Positions 1 through 8,257 of a stretch of DNA of 24,308 bases are shown piece after piece (the stretch's first letter is position 1; every line of letters starts with the position of its first letter). The notes under the pieces were generated by a model. It was not told the origin of the DNA. It did not search any database and saw only the letters and a program-made list of their open reading frames with translations. Source of the DNA: CAZOOR01 sp964581505 (lineage in GTDB: Bacteria; Bacteroidota; Ignavibacteria; Kapaibacteriales; UBA2268); contig CAZOOR010000043.1 of assembly GCA_964581505.1 (NCBI GenBank), positions 1-24,308 of the forward strand. The letters are read 5' to 3'. Position numbers and translations under genes: made by a program.

Positions 1-2
1 CA

Positions 3-167
3 AATCTAATATCAAATTACAAAAAAATAGCTGTATTAACAAGCGGATTAATGATTTACAATCTTCATAAAATTGTAATATTTAGAAACGAGCAATTGGT
101 CGCCACAGTTCAAATGGTATCGGCAGACTCTAATGCACAGATTTTTGTAGATAAATGGAACCTGTAA
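3..167 (+). CDS. 3' end of an unidentified ORF (cut by window edge)
   Basis: An open frame of 54 codons enters from the left edge and ends at TAA 165-167. It has ordinary coding character (hydrophobic stretch KIAVLTSGLMIYNLHKIVIF, end FVDKWNL), so it is probably the C-terminus of a real protein whose start lies outside the window. The pattern of a beta strand, a helix and a terminal aromatic-rich helix is reminiscent of the STAS/SEC14-like proteins of Bacteroidota, but this is a weak impression only. It could also be a decayed remnant, because the next gene downstream is clearly degraded. Confidence 0.35.
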   Translation, partial: NLISNYKKIAVLTSGLMIYNLHKIVIFRNEQLVATVQMVSADSNAQIFVDKWNL

Positions 168-263
168 AGTATTCTATTCAGACAGGAACTCAAATTATTG
201 GCAATATCATTGTCTTTTTGCCGTTAATTTGATATGACAGAAAATACCTCTGTAAAAAATTAA

Positions 264-485
264 TGGCTAGGACAAGTTTCCGAGCAATATAATAAAGTAG
301 ATAAAGTATTAGTGGAAAAGCGTATCTGAGCGATGATGCTTCTGGAAGGATTATCGAAAAGCGTTCTTGATTTTGTTTTCAAAGGTGGTACTTCTCTTAT
401 ATTACTTTTAAATACACTTAATAGACTGTCAATAGATATTGATATAATAGTTGAAAACAGTTTTGACTTTGATATTATATTTTAA
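264..485 (+). pseudogene. AbiEii-type nucleotidyltransferase toxin remnant
   Basis: The frame from 264 reads WLGQVSEQYNKVD..., meets an in-frame TGA at 327-329, continues MMLLEGLSKSVLDFVFKGGT and then SLILLLNTLNRLSIDIDIIV, and stops at TAA 483-485. The KGGTSL motif followed about 12 residues later by R-L-S-I-D-I-D matches the nucleotide-binding and metal-binding DxD core of the AbiEii/AbiGii toxin family (type IV toxin-antitoxin/abortive infection), usually written FKGGTSL...RxSxDIDL. Family members are about 250-300 residues, so only the N-terminal quarter survives and it carries an internal stop. A non-functional remnant is the simplest reading. No cognate AbiEi antitoxin is visible upstream in the window. 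Confidence 0.6.
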
Positions 486-524
486 TAAGTTTCCTGAATT
501 TTAATAAATTAGTAAACTAAATAT

Positions 525-1121
525 ATGAAACTACCAAAAACAAAAAGAGGGATTCAATCCAGAATTAAAAATTATGAGGATTTTCTTAAATATGAGAAAA
601 GAACTTTCGGATACTACAATGACGGTGGTGGTGTCAGATATATCATTGGTCCATTATATATGCTGATGGGGGATATAGATGGCGCTGTTAAATCATTCAA
701 TCTTTTTCAAAGGAGATTTCCTGATGATGCAGGTCAGCCATTCCAATATTTAACATGGATATTAGCTTTATATAAAAAAGGCAAAGTTAAAAAGGCTGAA
801 ACAAAACTAATGCAAACTATGCTAATTAATCTGTACCTTGTCCCATATATTTTTGGTGACGATATTAATAAATATAATTTCCGACATTTCTTAAATAGCG
901 AGACAAAGGAAATACTTGCATATCTACCTGATGAATATGCAAATCTTTGGGATAAAGAAGCTAAGGAGTGGGCAAAATCAGTTTACTACGGTAATGATGC
1001 AACTGTTCTTAGAGAAAAATATATTAAACTTAATACTTTGCTTTCAAATGAACCGGTTGGTCCAAGAAGAAGTGAATTAGTAAAAGAAATTTACAATTTA
1101 AAAAATTCTTTAAGAAAATGA
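525..1121 (+). CDS. TPR-like hypothetical protein
   Basis: 198 residues, rich in Lys and Tyr, with no signal peptide or membrane segment, so probably cytoplasmic. Residues about 38-105 form paired amphipathic helices of tetratricopeptide type (PLYMLMGDIDGAVKSFNLFQ, then a helix around ILALYKKGKVKKAETKLMQ), which suggests a protein-interaction scaffold. The C-terminal half (about 120-198) is charged and helical, with no motif I recognise. The ATG at 525 is the first good start. The upstream sequence is AT-rich without a Shine-Dalgarno, which is common in Bacteroidota. The gene follows the decayed AbiEii remnant and ends just before the tmRNA terminator. Function unknown. Confidence 0.7.
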   Translation: MKLPKTKRGIQSRIKNYEDFLKYEKRTFGYYNDGGGVRYIIGPLYMLMGDIDGAVKSFNLFQRRFPDDAGQPFQYLTWILALYKKGKVKKAETKLMQTMLINLYLVPYIFGDDINKYNFRHFLNSETKEILAYLPDEYANLWDKEAKEWAKSVYYGNDATVLREKYIKLNTLLSNEPVGPRRSELVKEIYNLKNSLRK

Positions 1122-1188
1122 ATGCTTTTTTTAGAAAGAAATTGAATCACAAAAAATAAAAAATTTTGCACACATTTGATACTTAAAA

Positions 1189-1228
1189 TAAAAACCGCTC
1201 CGAGAAGCAAGTACAGAAGCGGTTTTTT
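1189..1228. terminator. Bidirectional terminator between TPR-like gene and ssrA
   Basis: An inverted repeat pairs AAAACCGCT (1191-1199) with AGCGGTTTT (1218-1226), with an 18-nt loop. It is followed by T residues on the plus strand and, because the left arm starts with an A run, by U residues on the minus strand. It lies 11 nt beyond the mature 3' end of the minus-strand tmRNA and about 70 nt beyond the plus-strand stop at 1121, so it can end both transcripts. Confidence 0.6.
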
Positions 1229-1238
1229 GATTTTCATG

Positions 1239-1597
1239 TGGAGATGGCGGGAGTCGAACCCGCGTCCGAAGAGCTTCAACCGAAGCATCTACATGTTTAG
1301 TCCATCTTTGAATTTTCGTCCGCAAAAGAACCGAAGAACAGGTTTTTGCGGCTTAGCATCGTGTTGTCTTATTCCAATGTCCGAAGCAAACATCGAAACC
1401 AGCCCGTCTGTTGCGACGTCCGAGTAAGCAATGACAGGCACTTGCTCAAACGGACGGACTACTTGTTAATTAAGCAGCCATTGCATAATTGTTGTTGGCA
1501 TTTATAAGCCGTTACCGGTTGTATTTACGTGCAGCACCGATAAAGCACGACATGCAACTTTCAGTCTCCAACACCCCGTCGAATCCGTTGCATCCCC
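1239..1597 (-). ncRNA. ssrA: transfer-messenger RNA (tmRNA), tag ANNNYAMAA
   Basis: The minus strand begins GGGGATGCAACGGATTCGAC at 1597 and ends with the T-arm GGTTCGACTCCCGCC and acceptor strand CATCTCC at 1240, which pairs with GGGGATG. This is the diagnostic tRNA-like domain of tmRNA. The RNA rescues ribosomes stalled on broken mRNAs, together with SmpB. The tag frame lies at minus 1499-1470: GCC AAC AAC AAT TAT GCA ATG GCT GCT TAA, encoding ANNNYAMAA. The usual ending is ALAA; Met in place of Leu is unusual but I recall it from Chlorobium. CCA is not encoded after the discriminator (the bases are A-C-A) and would be added enzymatically. At about 359 nt it is a normal one-piece tmRNA. Confidence 0.95.
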
Positions 1598-1605
1598 TTT
1601 GTATA

Positions 1606-1611
1606 ATTATA
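1606..1611 (-). promoter_or_regulatory. -10 box of ssrA
   Basis: On the minus strand a perfect TATAAT ends 8 nt before the first G of the tmRNA (1597), the expected spacing for transcription starting at the mature or near-mature 5' end. No clear -35 element is seen at 17 nt. Confidence 0.5.
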
Positions 1612-1827
1612 GACGCAAGTATTCAACAAACAGTGCAAATTGTAACGGATATGTATAGCCGTCGATAGAAGGTGAGGGATTACTGTTTATTACTTGTAAT
1701 TCTTTATGGCAAAATTACGACTTACCATAAACGGAAATATATGGCTTTATATCAATAATTATAATTAGTAGAAAACATACAATTAATAAAATAATATCAT
1801 CGCATATAATGAATATTGTTATTAATA

Positions 1828-1866
1828 ATCACAGGTACTTATAAAAAACTTATAAGTGCCTGTGAT
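1828..1866. terminator. Long 3' hairpin downstream of the Omp28-like gene
   Basis: Two 17-nt arms (1828-1844 and 1850-1866) pair with one G-U position around a 5-nt loop, 29 nt past the stop of the minus-strand gene ending at 1896. There is no U-tract, so it may act as an mRNA 3'-end stabiliser or processing barrier rather than a classical intrinsic terminator. Confidence 0.5.
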
Positions 1867-1895
1867 AGTTTGTGTAAAATTACCAACTTGAAGTA

Positions 1896-3794
1896 TTATT
1901 TAATAACAACAAATTTCTTTGAAAACATCTTAGAATCAACATTGACGTTGATATAATAGACACCGGTAGCAATATCCGATATATTTATTGTAAAATGCTT
2001 ATCATTAGATGGCTGTAAAGAACCTGCATAGACAATTTGTCCTAATGTATTCATAATACTGATACTAATTTTTGATAAGTCATTACACTTTGCTAATGAT
2101 ATAGATACTACATCTTTAGCCGGATTTGGAAATATATCTATCGGATTGTCAATGGATATTTCTTCCTTAATATCAGAAATCAACGAAATTGGAAGCACCT
2201 TTGCTTGTAAAATTTCTTTCCCAACTTGATTCTGTACAAATACAACTATATGGCAATTGTCTAATCCCTTCCATAAATTATAATTACCTGTGTTCACATT
2301 ACCAACGGTAAATGTATATGATTCGCTATGAGTAACTTTACCGGAAGACAAATCAACTAATGTTCCGTTTCCATTTGGCAATAATTTGCGTAATACTTGA
2401 TAAAAGTCAGTTTCGCCATTATTCCCCTTTGTATTATTATATGAATCCTCAACAACTGCTATTTGTAGAATATTGTTTGTACCTAAATCTTTTAATGGAT
2501 TAAGCGTAACACTTACTTCTAAATAATTATTAGTGGTATTAGCTTTTGCAGTTCCGGTTATTTCTAAATATGCCGGAAGAAGTTTCGCTTTGTTCAATCC
2601 CTCTTGTGTTGGGAACTGCTTCACGACTCCATTAATTACAGTTTGAGGTATAGAGTGAATACCTGTAAATAATTTCCTAGTTGCAACATCGGGATTAAAA
2701 CTTTGGTCGGCTTTTCCGGGAAAGTCCAATTGATATTTGATTGCCGCTAAGCCAGGATTATTATCTGAATTTACATCATTGGAATCGAGTAAAGGCTGAA
2801 GAAATAATGTATTCCAAAATACACACGGATTACAAGAATTGCTTGTAAAGTGTTCGTATAAAGGTAATCTTTTTACTGCCTTGGGAATTATTTCAATACT
2901 TTTAGATAAAGTATCATTAGCTTGAAGTTTGTCGTTATTCCCATTAATCTTAGTAATAAAAACTTTAACCTCATACTTGGCAGATGAAGGAGGAGTCCAA
3001 GCAAGAGGATGCGTATATTCATATATACCAAGAGGTGGGATATTTATGCCGTCAATGGTTGCTGATACCGGTGTGCCGCCATTAATTGTATAATTAATAA
3101 CAAAAGATTTTATTTTATTACTTCCGTTATTTACAAGTTTCCCTTTAAAATGCAAAGGTGCATTATTCAAGCCATATATTGGGAAAGGAATATCTATTGA
3201 TAGCATATTTATATCATAATCAACAGGAATAACAAGTTTAATATTATCAAGTGCCGCACCAAATAATTCTTTCAATTTATCACTATATTCCCAAGCGAAG
3301 ACTATGTTTTTATTGTTTCCTCCTGTATATTCAGAAACATCAACAGCAACAGTATGCCATTTATAGTCTCCCCAAATGCTACATAAATCTTTCCAACTAT
3401 CTCCTCCGTCTGTTGATACTTTTAACAATAAATTTTCATAGACCATCTCCAACATACACTTCTTCTCAAAATACACATCAAAATATAAAAACAAATTCTT
3501 ATATTTTGATAAATCCATTGGCGGGGTTTTAAGCAAATCGTGACTTTTATCACACTGACATTTGTCATCATTTGTTGCCACAATTTTAGTTTTATTTTTT
3601 GTGCTAATTTCAAAATATGTACTCTGCAAAGATGTCGGAGTACCTGCCTTCCAACCATCAGACCCATTTTCCATTGATTGAGTCCAAGTATCAGGAATTC
3701 CATTTTCGAAATCCTCAGAAAAAATTACTTCTTGTGAATGTAATTTACTCCCAAATAATAAAACAATAAAAATAACAAGTAATTCTGTTTTCAT
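1896..3794 (-). CDS. Secreted Omp28-like T9SS protein
   Basis: 632 residues. In order: Sec signal peptide about 1-20 (ending LHSQ); an adhesin-like beta-sandwich about 22-190 beginning EVIFSEDFENGIPDTWT and ending AALDNIKL, typical of the cleaved-adhesin/choice-of-anchor J fold; a CARDB-like Ig domain about 195-302; an Omp28-related thioredoxin-like domain about 305-540 with PLYEHFTSNSCNPCVFW (CxxC at C321/C324); and a T9SS type A sorting domain about 548-632 (DIFPNPAKDVVSIS ... GVYYINVNV ... KKFVVIK). The product should reach the cell surface or medium through Sec and T9SS, where the sorting domain is removed. The CNPC pair suggests a disulfide or redox role, but the activity of the Omp28 family is not established to my knowledge. 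It shares architecture with the gene at 6249. Confidence 0.85.
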   Translation of the reverse strand: MKTELLVIFIVLLFGSKLHSQEVIFSEDFENGIPDTWTQSMENGSDGWKAGTPTSLQSTYFEISTKNKTKIVATNDDKCQCDKSHDLLKTPPMDLSKYKNLFLYFDVYFEKKCMLEMVYENLLLKVSTDGGDSWKDLCSIWGDYKWHTVAVDVSEYTGGNNKNIVFAWEYSDKLKELFGAALDNIKLVIPVDYDINMLSIDIPFPIYGLNNAPLHFKGKLVNNGSNKIKSFVINYTINGGTPVSATIDGINIPPLGIYEYTHPLAWTPPSSAKYEVKVFITKINGNNDKLQANDTLSKSIEIIPKAVKRLPLYEHFTSNSCNPCVFWNTLFLQPLLDSNDVNSDNNPGLAAIKYQLDFPGKADQSFNPDVATRKLFTGIHSIPQTVINGVVKQFPTQEGLNKAKLLPAYLEITGTAKANTTNNYLEVSVTLNPLKDLGTNNILQIAVVEDSYNNTKGNNGETDFYQVLRKLLPNGNGTLVDLSSGKVTHSESYTFTVGNVNTGNYNLWKGLDNCHIVVFVQNQVGKEILQAKVLPISLISDIKEEISIDNPIDIFPNPAKDVVSISLAKCNDLSKISISIMNTLGQIVYAGSLQPSNDKHFTINISDIATGVYYINVNVDSKMFSKKFVVIK

Positions 3795-4045
3795 AAAATT
3801 ATCTCATAATTTTTAAAAAAATAGTTAAATTATACTAAAAAATAATTTACAATTTTTCTTGGAAGTATGCAAATAAAATTATAGGTATTACTATCCGGGC
3901 TTTACTTACTAAAAGTTATATCCATTTATCAATACTAAATTATACAGAACTATTCAATTGATGATTTTTCGAATATCTTGGCAAGTCTATAACAAATCGA
4001 AATTTAAATAGTGAATAAATAAGAACTCTTTAATATTGTTACACT

Positions 4046-4789
4046 TTATATTAACTTGTCCAAATGTCTATCCGGTTTCATCTCGAGGGTTACTAATTCA
4101 CCATTATAAAAAATACTATTGATAACCCAAGGTATCGGCATTTTACGTGCTTCCGTTTTATTCTTTATGTGATGAATAGTCAGCGGGGTATTTTTCTGCT
4201 TCGCATAATTGCTTAATACAACATTAATATAATGGTCTGTAAACGGACAAGAATTGGAATAATAAACACTTATACCATTTTTATCCGAACAAGTTCCGAG
4301 TTTAGCCGATTGCATTATTTTCGGAAATTCTGCTTTCGGGTTCAGTTTCAAGCCCCAAAGTTTGAAGAAGGGCGGTGCTTCATCTATTATTTCAAACCCA
4401 TGATATTTAAGGAATTTCGGGTCTGTCATAAATGGTCTCTTTTTATCACTTGAAATAGCCACAATACCGTCCATACTTTTAGCATCATTGATACATTCTT
4501 GCAATAATTTCTTTCCGTTGCCTTGTCCCTTGTATTTACCGGAAACCCAAAAACAATTAATAACCATAAAATTATTTCCAACAAGCGGCAACCAAGAATG
4601 CTCAATCGGCACATACTCAATGAACACTTTGCCGCGAACATTAAGCTTTTTGAACGTATAGCCATTTTTGAATTCAGCTCTTAGCCAATCCTTTTTCATT
4701 TTATATCCTGCGTGGCATTTTTTATCGCTGATAGCACAGCAAATATGCTCATCTTGAATATTTGTCTCGGAAAGTTTAATTATTTCCAT
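4046..4789 (-). CDS. GNAT acetyltransferase with YoaP-like C-terminal domain
   Basis: 247 residues. The N-terminal part (about 1-150) is a GNAT fold: a HICCAI motif near residue 16, a beta strand MVINCFWV and the acetyl-CoA pyrophosphate loop GKYKGQGNGKKLL around residue 84. The C-terminal part (about 165-247), with YSNSCPFTDHY and a final IFYNGELVTLEMKPDRHLDK, matches the YoaP-like domain that follows GNAT domains in Bacillus YoaP and relatives. The acceptor substrate is unknown. It is the last gene of a three-gene unit, and its ATG overlaps the upstream membrane-protein gene by 14 bp, implying translational coupling. Regulation by the AraC/GyrI gene at the head of the unit is likely. Confidence 0.85.
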   Translation of the reverse strand: MEIIKLSETNIQDEHICCAISDKKCHAGYKMKKDWLRAEFKNGYTFKKLNVRGKVFIEYVPIEHSWLPLVGNNFMVINCFWVSGKYKGQGNGKKLLQECINDAKSMDGIVAISSDKKRPFMTDPKFLKYHGFEIIDEAPPFFKLWGLKLNPKAEFPKIMQSAKLGTCSDKNGISVYYSNSCPFTDHYINVVLSNYAKQKNTPLTIHHIKNKTEARKMPIPWVINSIFYNGELVTLEMKPDRHLDKLI

Positions 4790-5162
4790 TATCTATCTCT
4801 TTGTATTTTGCTTTGAATAATATAGAAGTGATTAATTCAATTAAAAAACCGTAAATCATACCCATTACAATTGTAGCAATGAACATTCTCGAATGTGAAA
4901 ATTCCGGACTTTCGGGTGCCAATAATGCTCCAAATGCCGCTGGAATACTGAAAACAAGCCCCATAATTAATCCATGAATAGCCCAGTGTTTAAACGAGAA
5001 ACGACTTATACCAATACCAAAGCCAATAAGCGTCCTACCCAAAATAATATTAATCGCCAGAGCAAAAGGTATTTCCTTGCCTCCGCTCGCCGCCATTCCG
5101 TAGCATACAAAACCAAACAATACTCCCAATAGAGTTGCGATAATTAGTCTTTTGATTTTCAT
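4776..5162 (-). CDS. Four-helix integral membrane protein
   Basis: 128 residues with four predicted transmembrane segments: about 5-26 (LIIATLLGVLFGFVCYGMAA), 34-54, 63-85 and 96-116, and a short charged C-terminus. There is no signal peptide beyond the first helix. A good Shine-Dalgarno (AAGGAG, 8 nt before ATG) lies inside the end of the upstream regulator gene, and start and stop overlap as ATGA (5159-5162). Its position between an effector-binding regulator and an acetyltransferase suggests a role in the response to the same ligand, for instance as a small transporter or sensor, but no family motif supports this. Function unknown. Confidence 0.8.
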   Translation of the reverse strand: MKIKRLIIATLLGVLFGFVCYGMAASGGKEIPFALAINIILGRTLIGFGIGISRFSFKHWAIHGLIMGLVFSIPAAFGALLAPESPEFSHSRMFIATIVMGMIYGFLIELITSILFKAKYKEIDNGNN

Positions 5163-6028
5163 AATAATTTCTCCTTAATAGGTATAAAAATTTCAGTTAA
5201 TAATTCGGATTCAATAGCAGTATCGGGTGAGTTCAAATATTTCTCGAACGGTATATCGTTACGCAGTTGAAATTTGGAATTTGGTAACCAATTGAAATAA
5301 ATTGAACGGTATAATTTATCAAGCCCCGAATAACTACCCTTTAATGAAAACACAGCATATTTACCGCTTTCTATTGTTTGTATTCCAAATTCACCATAAG
5401 ATTCTATTGGCTCATTAATGGAAATACAAGCATAAAATCTACACTTTTCGGCTTTTGTAATACCGGGGTCATCAAAACTTAACCCGATAAATTCACTATC
5501 CGAAAACAATAAATTATTCTTTTTGACATAATTATAAAGTTTCGCCCAAGCAATTGAATAATCTTCTTTAGAGCCGTATTTACTGATTATTCGGACATAG
5601 ACAAGCTCTTTACTCTTGATTTCACGTATATCTGGTTTGGGAATTGAGGTATCGTCCGTTTCAATTATTTTTCTATTTGAAATAAAAGTATCAATATTTC
5701 TAAATGCGGAAGGTGTAATTCCAAAATGCTTTTTAAATGCTTTGGATAGTGAATATGGCGACTGATAGCCGGTTTTTTCGGCAATTTCAGAAAGTGAATT
5801 ATTAGTTCTTTGCAGAATAGACGCCGCTCTTTCCATTCGTAATCTTACAATATAAGTTCCCAAAGGTTCACCGATAAATGCTTTGAAAATTCGGTGGAAA
5901 TGGAATTCAGAAATATTGGCAATGGTCGCCAACCTCTTTAAATCTATTGGATTCTTTAAGTTGTCGTTAATATAATCAATCGTTTTGTTGATTGATTCTT
6001 GATATTTATTTTGAACAATTTCTTTCAT
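5159..6028 (-). CDS. AraC-family regulator with GyrI-like effector domain
   Basis: 289 residues. Residues about 8-112 hold two helix-turn-helix motifs of AraC type: DLKRLATIANISEFHFHRIF and then SLSEIAEKTGYQSPYSLSKA followed by FKKHFGITPSAFR. Residues about 133-286 form a GyrI/Rob-type small-molecule binding domain (DIREIKSKELVYVRIISKYG ... ESGKYAVFSLKGSYSGLDKLY ... FNWLPNS ... EKYLNSP ... TEIFIPIK). Proteins of this architecture bind hydrophobic or cationic compounds and activate nearby detoxification genes. GAGG lies about 8 nt before the ATG. It heads the operon with the membrane protein and the YoaP-type acetyltransferase and is divergent from the T9SS gene at 6249, so the shared 220-bp gap may hold its operator. 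Confidence 0.92.
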   Translation of the reverse strand: MKEIVQNKYQESINKTIDYINDNLKNPIDLKRLATIANISEFHFHRIFKAFIGEPLGTYIVRLRMERAASILQRTNNSLSEIAEKTGYQSPYSLSKAFKKHFGITPSAFRNIDTFISNRKIIETDDTSIPKPDIREIKSKELVYVRIISKYGSKEDYSIAWAKLYNYVKKNNLLFSDSEFIGLSFDDPGITKAEKCRFYACISINEPIESYGEFGIQTIESGKYAVFSLKGSYSGLDKLYRSIYFNWLPNSKFQLRNDIPFEKYLNSPDTAIESELLTEIFIPIKEKLL

Positions 6029-6228
6029 TCGCTAACCTCAGTATTGCGAAGATATAAATCATTTAGGAATTTTCGTTTATCCATTCTTGCTTTTTTTGTT
6101 GATTGTATTGATAAATATGCAAAAAATGTATATTTGAAGTGAAAACATACAACTTTGGATTTTGGATTGACTATTTTTTTTGTGTAACTTTTTGGCAAAT
6201 CAATTGTCATTAACATACGAAATATATT

Positions 6229-6236
6229 TATTTTTG
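6229..6236 (+). promoter_or_regulatory. Candidate Bacteroidota -7 element for the 6249 gene
   Basis: TATTTTTG fits the TAnnTTTG consensus of the major Bacteroidota sigma factor. An ATTG lies 22 nt upstream as a weak -33 element. The leader to ATG 6249 would be only a few nucleotides (about 12 to ATG 6255), so this is tentative. Confidence 0.3.
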
Positions 6237-6248
6237 AATTAATATGGA

Positions 6249-8228
6249 ATGAAAATGAAAAAAGCAAAATTACTTTTCAGTTTACTAGTAGTTTTATTTA
6301 GCATTAATGCAAATGCAAAAATAGTCTATACGGACATTAAACCTGACGTAACAACTACTCTTGGTGTAGGTGGGCATTCCGCCGGTAATATAGTTGCTAT
6401 TGATTTCAATCAAGATGGAACACAGGAATATAATTTTAGATGGGATGATTATGGAGCAACGGGTTGGTTTATGCACATGACTTATGCAACAGGCAATGAG
6501 TTTAATCTGAAAGGAACAAGTACGAATCCTTATGGAGGTAGATATATTCAAGCTATGACTGCCGGAAGTATTATTGATGCATCTGCCAATTGGGGAAACT
6601 CTGTACCTGAGCCGTTTATCGGTGATAATTCAGACCCGAATTTTCAAAATCTCGGCGATAAATATGTTGGAGTCAAATTTTTTATTGGCTCCAAAATTTA
6701 TTATGGTTGGGTATTGGTATCATTTAATAGTTCCAAAAAACTGACAATCAAAGAATATGCCTATGAAAATACTCCAAATACGGCAATTAAAGCCGGAGAT
6801 GTTGGTGGAACAACGCAAACTTCATACGACATAGCAATGGATTCAATATCGATAAATTCGATTGCTATAAAAGGAAATATTATTGTGAAAGGACGAATAA
6901 AAAATATTGGTACAGCTACTGTTAATTCTTTTTCCGTTAAATATAAAATTAATAATGGACAGACAACGTCTGACGAAAAAATAATATGTGCGAAAGGCGT
7001 TGAGAGTAATAAAACTTATGATTTTGTTTGTACTGTACCTTGGAAGGCTAATAGTCCGGGCAATCAAACAATAAAAATTATCGTTTCAAATCCGAACGGG
7101 AAAAAAGATATTAACATTGCTAACAATAGCAAATCGAAACAAATTTCAATACTTAGCGAGAAGTTTACCAAAACACTTGTTTGCGAAGAGGTTGGAGGTA
7201 CGTGGTGCAAATTCTGTCCCAGAGGTATTGTGGGGTTGAATACAATGGCTCACAAATACTCTGAAAGCGAATGGATAGGTATTTCAATACATATTAAGGG
7301 TTTTTGTTATAATAATTATCCCGGAGAACCAATGATAATACCATTATATCCCGAAGGCATTAGAAAACTTTTAAAATTTGCTCCTACGGGTATTATTGAT
7401 AGAAATCCCGATGCCATTACGAATATGACAATGCCCGATTTATTAACAAAATACAATTTACATAAAACCGATATTCCTGTTGCAGAAACAAAAATTACAA
7501 ATCAAACTTGGAATGAAACAAAACGTAGTTTTACAGTAGATATAAAAACAAAGTTTGCATTGGATATTAATAATGCAAATTATAGATTAGCATTGGTTGT
7601 GTTAGAAGATGATGTAACAGGTACAGAAGCCGGCTGGGAACAGCACGACTTTTTCCAAGGCATCTCAATTCCTATGATTGATTGGGATGGTTTTAACTAC
7701 AATACAAAAGGCACCCTCGTAATTGAAGGGGAGCATTATGTGCCGGCAAAACTTATGCACTATAATCATGTTGCTCGTCAGTTAATAGGAGGTTGGAATG
7801 GTGTTGAAAATAGTATTCCTACAACAATAACACACGGAAATCAGTATTCATATACTTTTACAGGTGCTATCCCTACGGGGCACAATCCAAAGAATACTAG
7901 TTTTGTTGTTTTATTAATTGATAGCAAGACAGGCAGAATAGTAAATGCCAATAAAGCGAAGTTCAATGGCACTGTCGGTATTAGCGAGAGTGATAATAAT
8001 AATTCAATTATTGTATTTCCCAATCCTTCAAACGGAGTATTTAGAATTGACAATAAAAAAGGAAGTCAAATTACTGTATATAATATTATGGGACAGGAAG
8101 TATATAAGCAAAGTAATTCACAGGCAATAGAAGTTCTTGATTTGTCAGCTTTGCACAATGGCATTTATATCATTAAAATCAGTAACTCCGATTCTATTAC
8201 AACAAAGCGGATAATTATCACAAAATAA
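6249..8228 (+). CDS. Omp28-like T9SS protein with N-terminal paralogous domain
   Basis: 659 residues; ATG 6249, or possibly the second Met at 6255. In order: signal peptide about 1-23 (ending NANA); a domain about 24-184 starting KIVYTDIKPD, with an acidic DFNQDGTQEYNF stretch, YYGWVLVSF and a terminal NTAIKAGD, shared with the next gene; a CARDB-like Ig domain about 190-300; an Omp28-like region about 305-570 with EEVGGTWCKFCPRGIVG (CxxC at C320/C323); and a T9SS type A sorting domain about 580-659 (IIVFPNPSNGVFRI ... GIYIIKI ... TKRIIITK). The GTWCxxCPRG sequence is the classic Omp28 signature. Likely exported to the surface or medium. It appears to be co-transcribed with the gene 29 bp downstream. 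Confidence 0.88.
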   Translation: MKMKKAKLLFSLLVVLFSINANAKIVYTDIKPDVTTTLGVGGHSAGNIVAIDFNQDGTQEYNFRWDDYGATGWFMHMTYATGNEFNLKGTSTNPYGGRYIQAMTAGSIIDASANWGNSVPEPFIGDNSDPNFQNLGDKYVGVKFFIGSKIYYGWVLVSFNSSKKLTIKEYAYENTPNTAIKAGDVGGTTQTSYDIAMDSISINSIAIKGNIIVKGRIKNIGTATVNSFSVKYKINNGQTTSDEKIICAKGVESNKTYDFVCTVPWKANSPGNQTIKIIVSNPNGKKDINIANNSKSKQISILSEKFTKTLVCEEVGGTWCKFCPRGIVGLNTMAHKYSESEWIGISIHIKGFCYNNYPGEPMIIPLYPEGIRKLLKFAPTGIIDRNPDAITNMTMPDLLTKYNLHKTDIPVAETKITNQTWNETKRSFTVDIKTKFALDINNANYRLALVVLEDDVTGTEAGWEQHDFFQGISIPMIDWDGFNYNTKGTLVIEGEHYVPAKLMHYNHVARQLIGGWNGVENSIPTTITHGNQYSYTFTGAIPTGHNPKNTSFVVLLIDSKTGRIVNANKAKFNGTVGISESDNNNSIIVFPNPSNGVFRIDNKKGSQITVYNIMGQEVYKQSNSQAIEVLDLSALHNGIYIIKISNSDSITTKRIIITK

Positions 8229-8257
8229 AAAAATTTTAAAACTAAAGAGGAAAACCA

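Larger units (their letters stand above)
1598..1895. other. Intergenic region between ssrA and the Omp28-like gene
   Basis: About 300 AT-rich bases holding the ssrA promoter at the left and a long hairpin at the right. I see no coding frame or RNA gene in between. Confidence 0.6.

Noticed and set aside
1176..1427. 83-codon plus-strand frame across ssrA, and minus frames 1091-1325
   Set aside because: They run through the tRNA-like part of the tmRNA, which fully explains the sequence.
6025..6267. 80-codon minus-strand frame between the regulator and the T9SS gene
   Set aside because: It covers the divergent promoter region and overlaps the starts of both flanking genes; no ribosome binding site.
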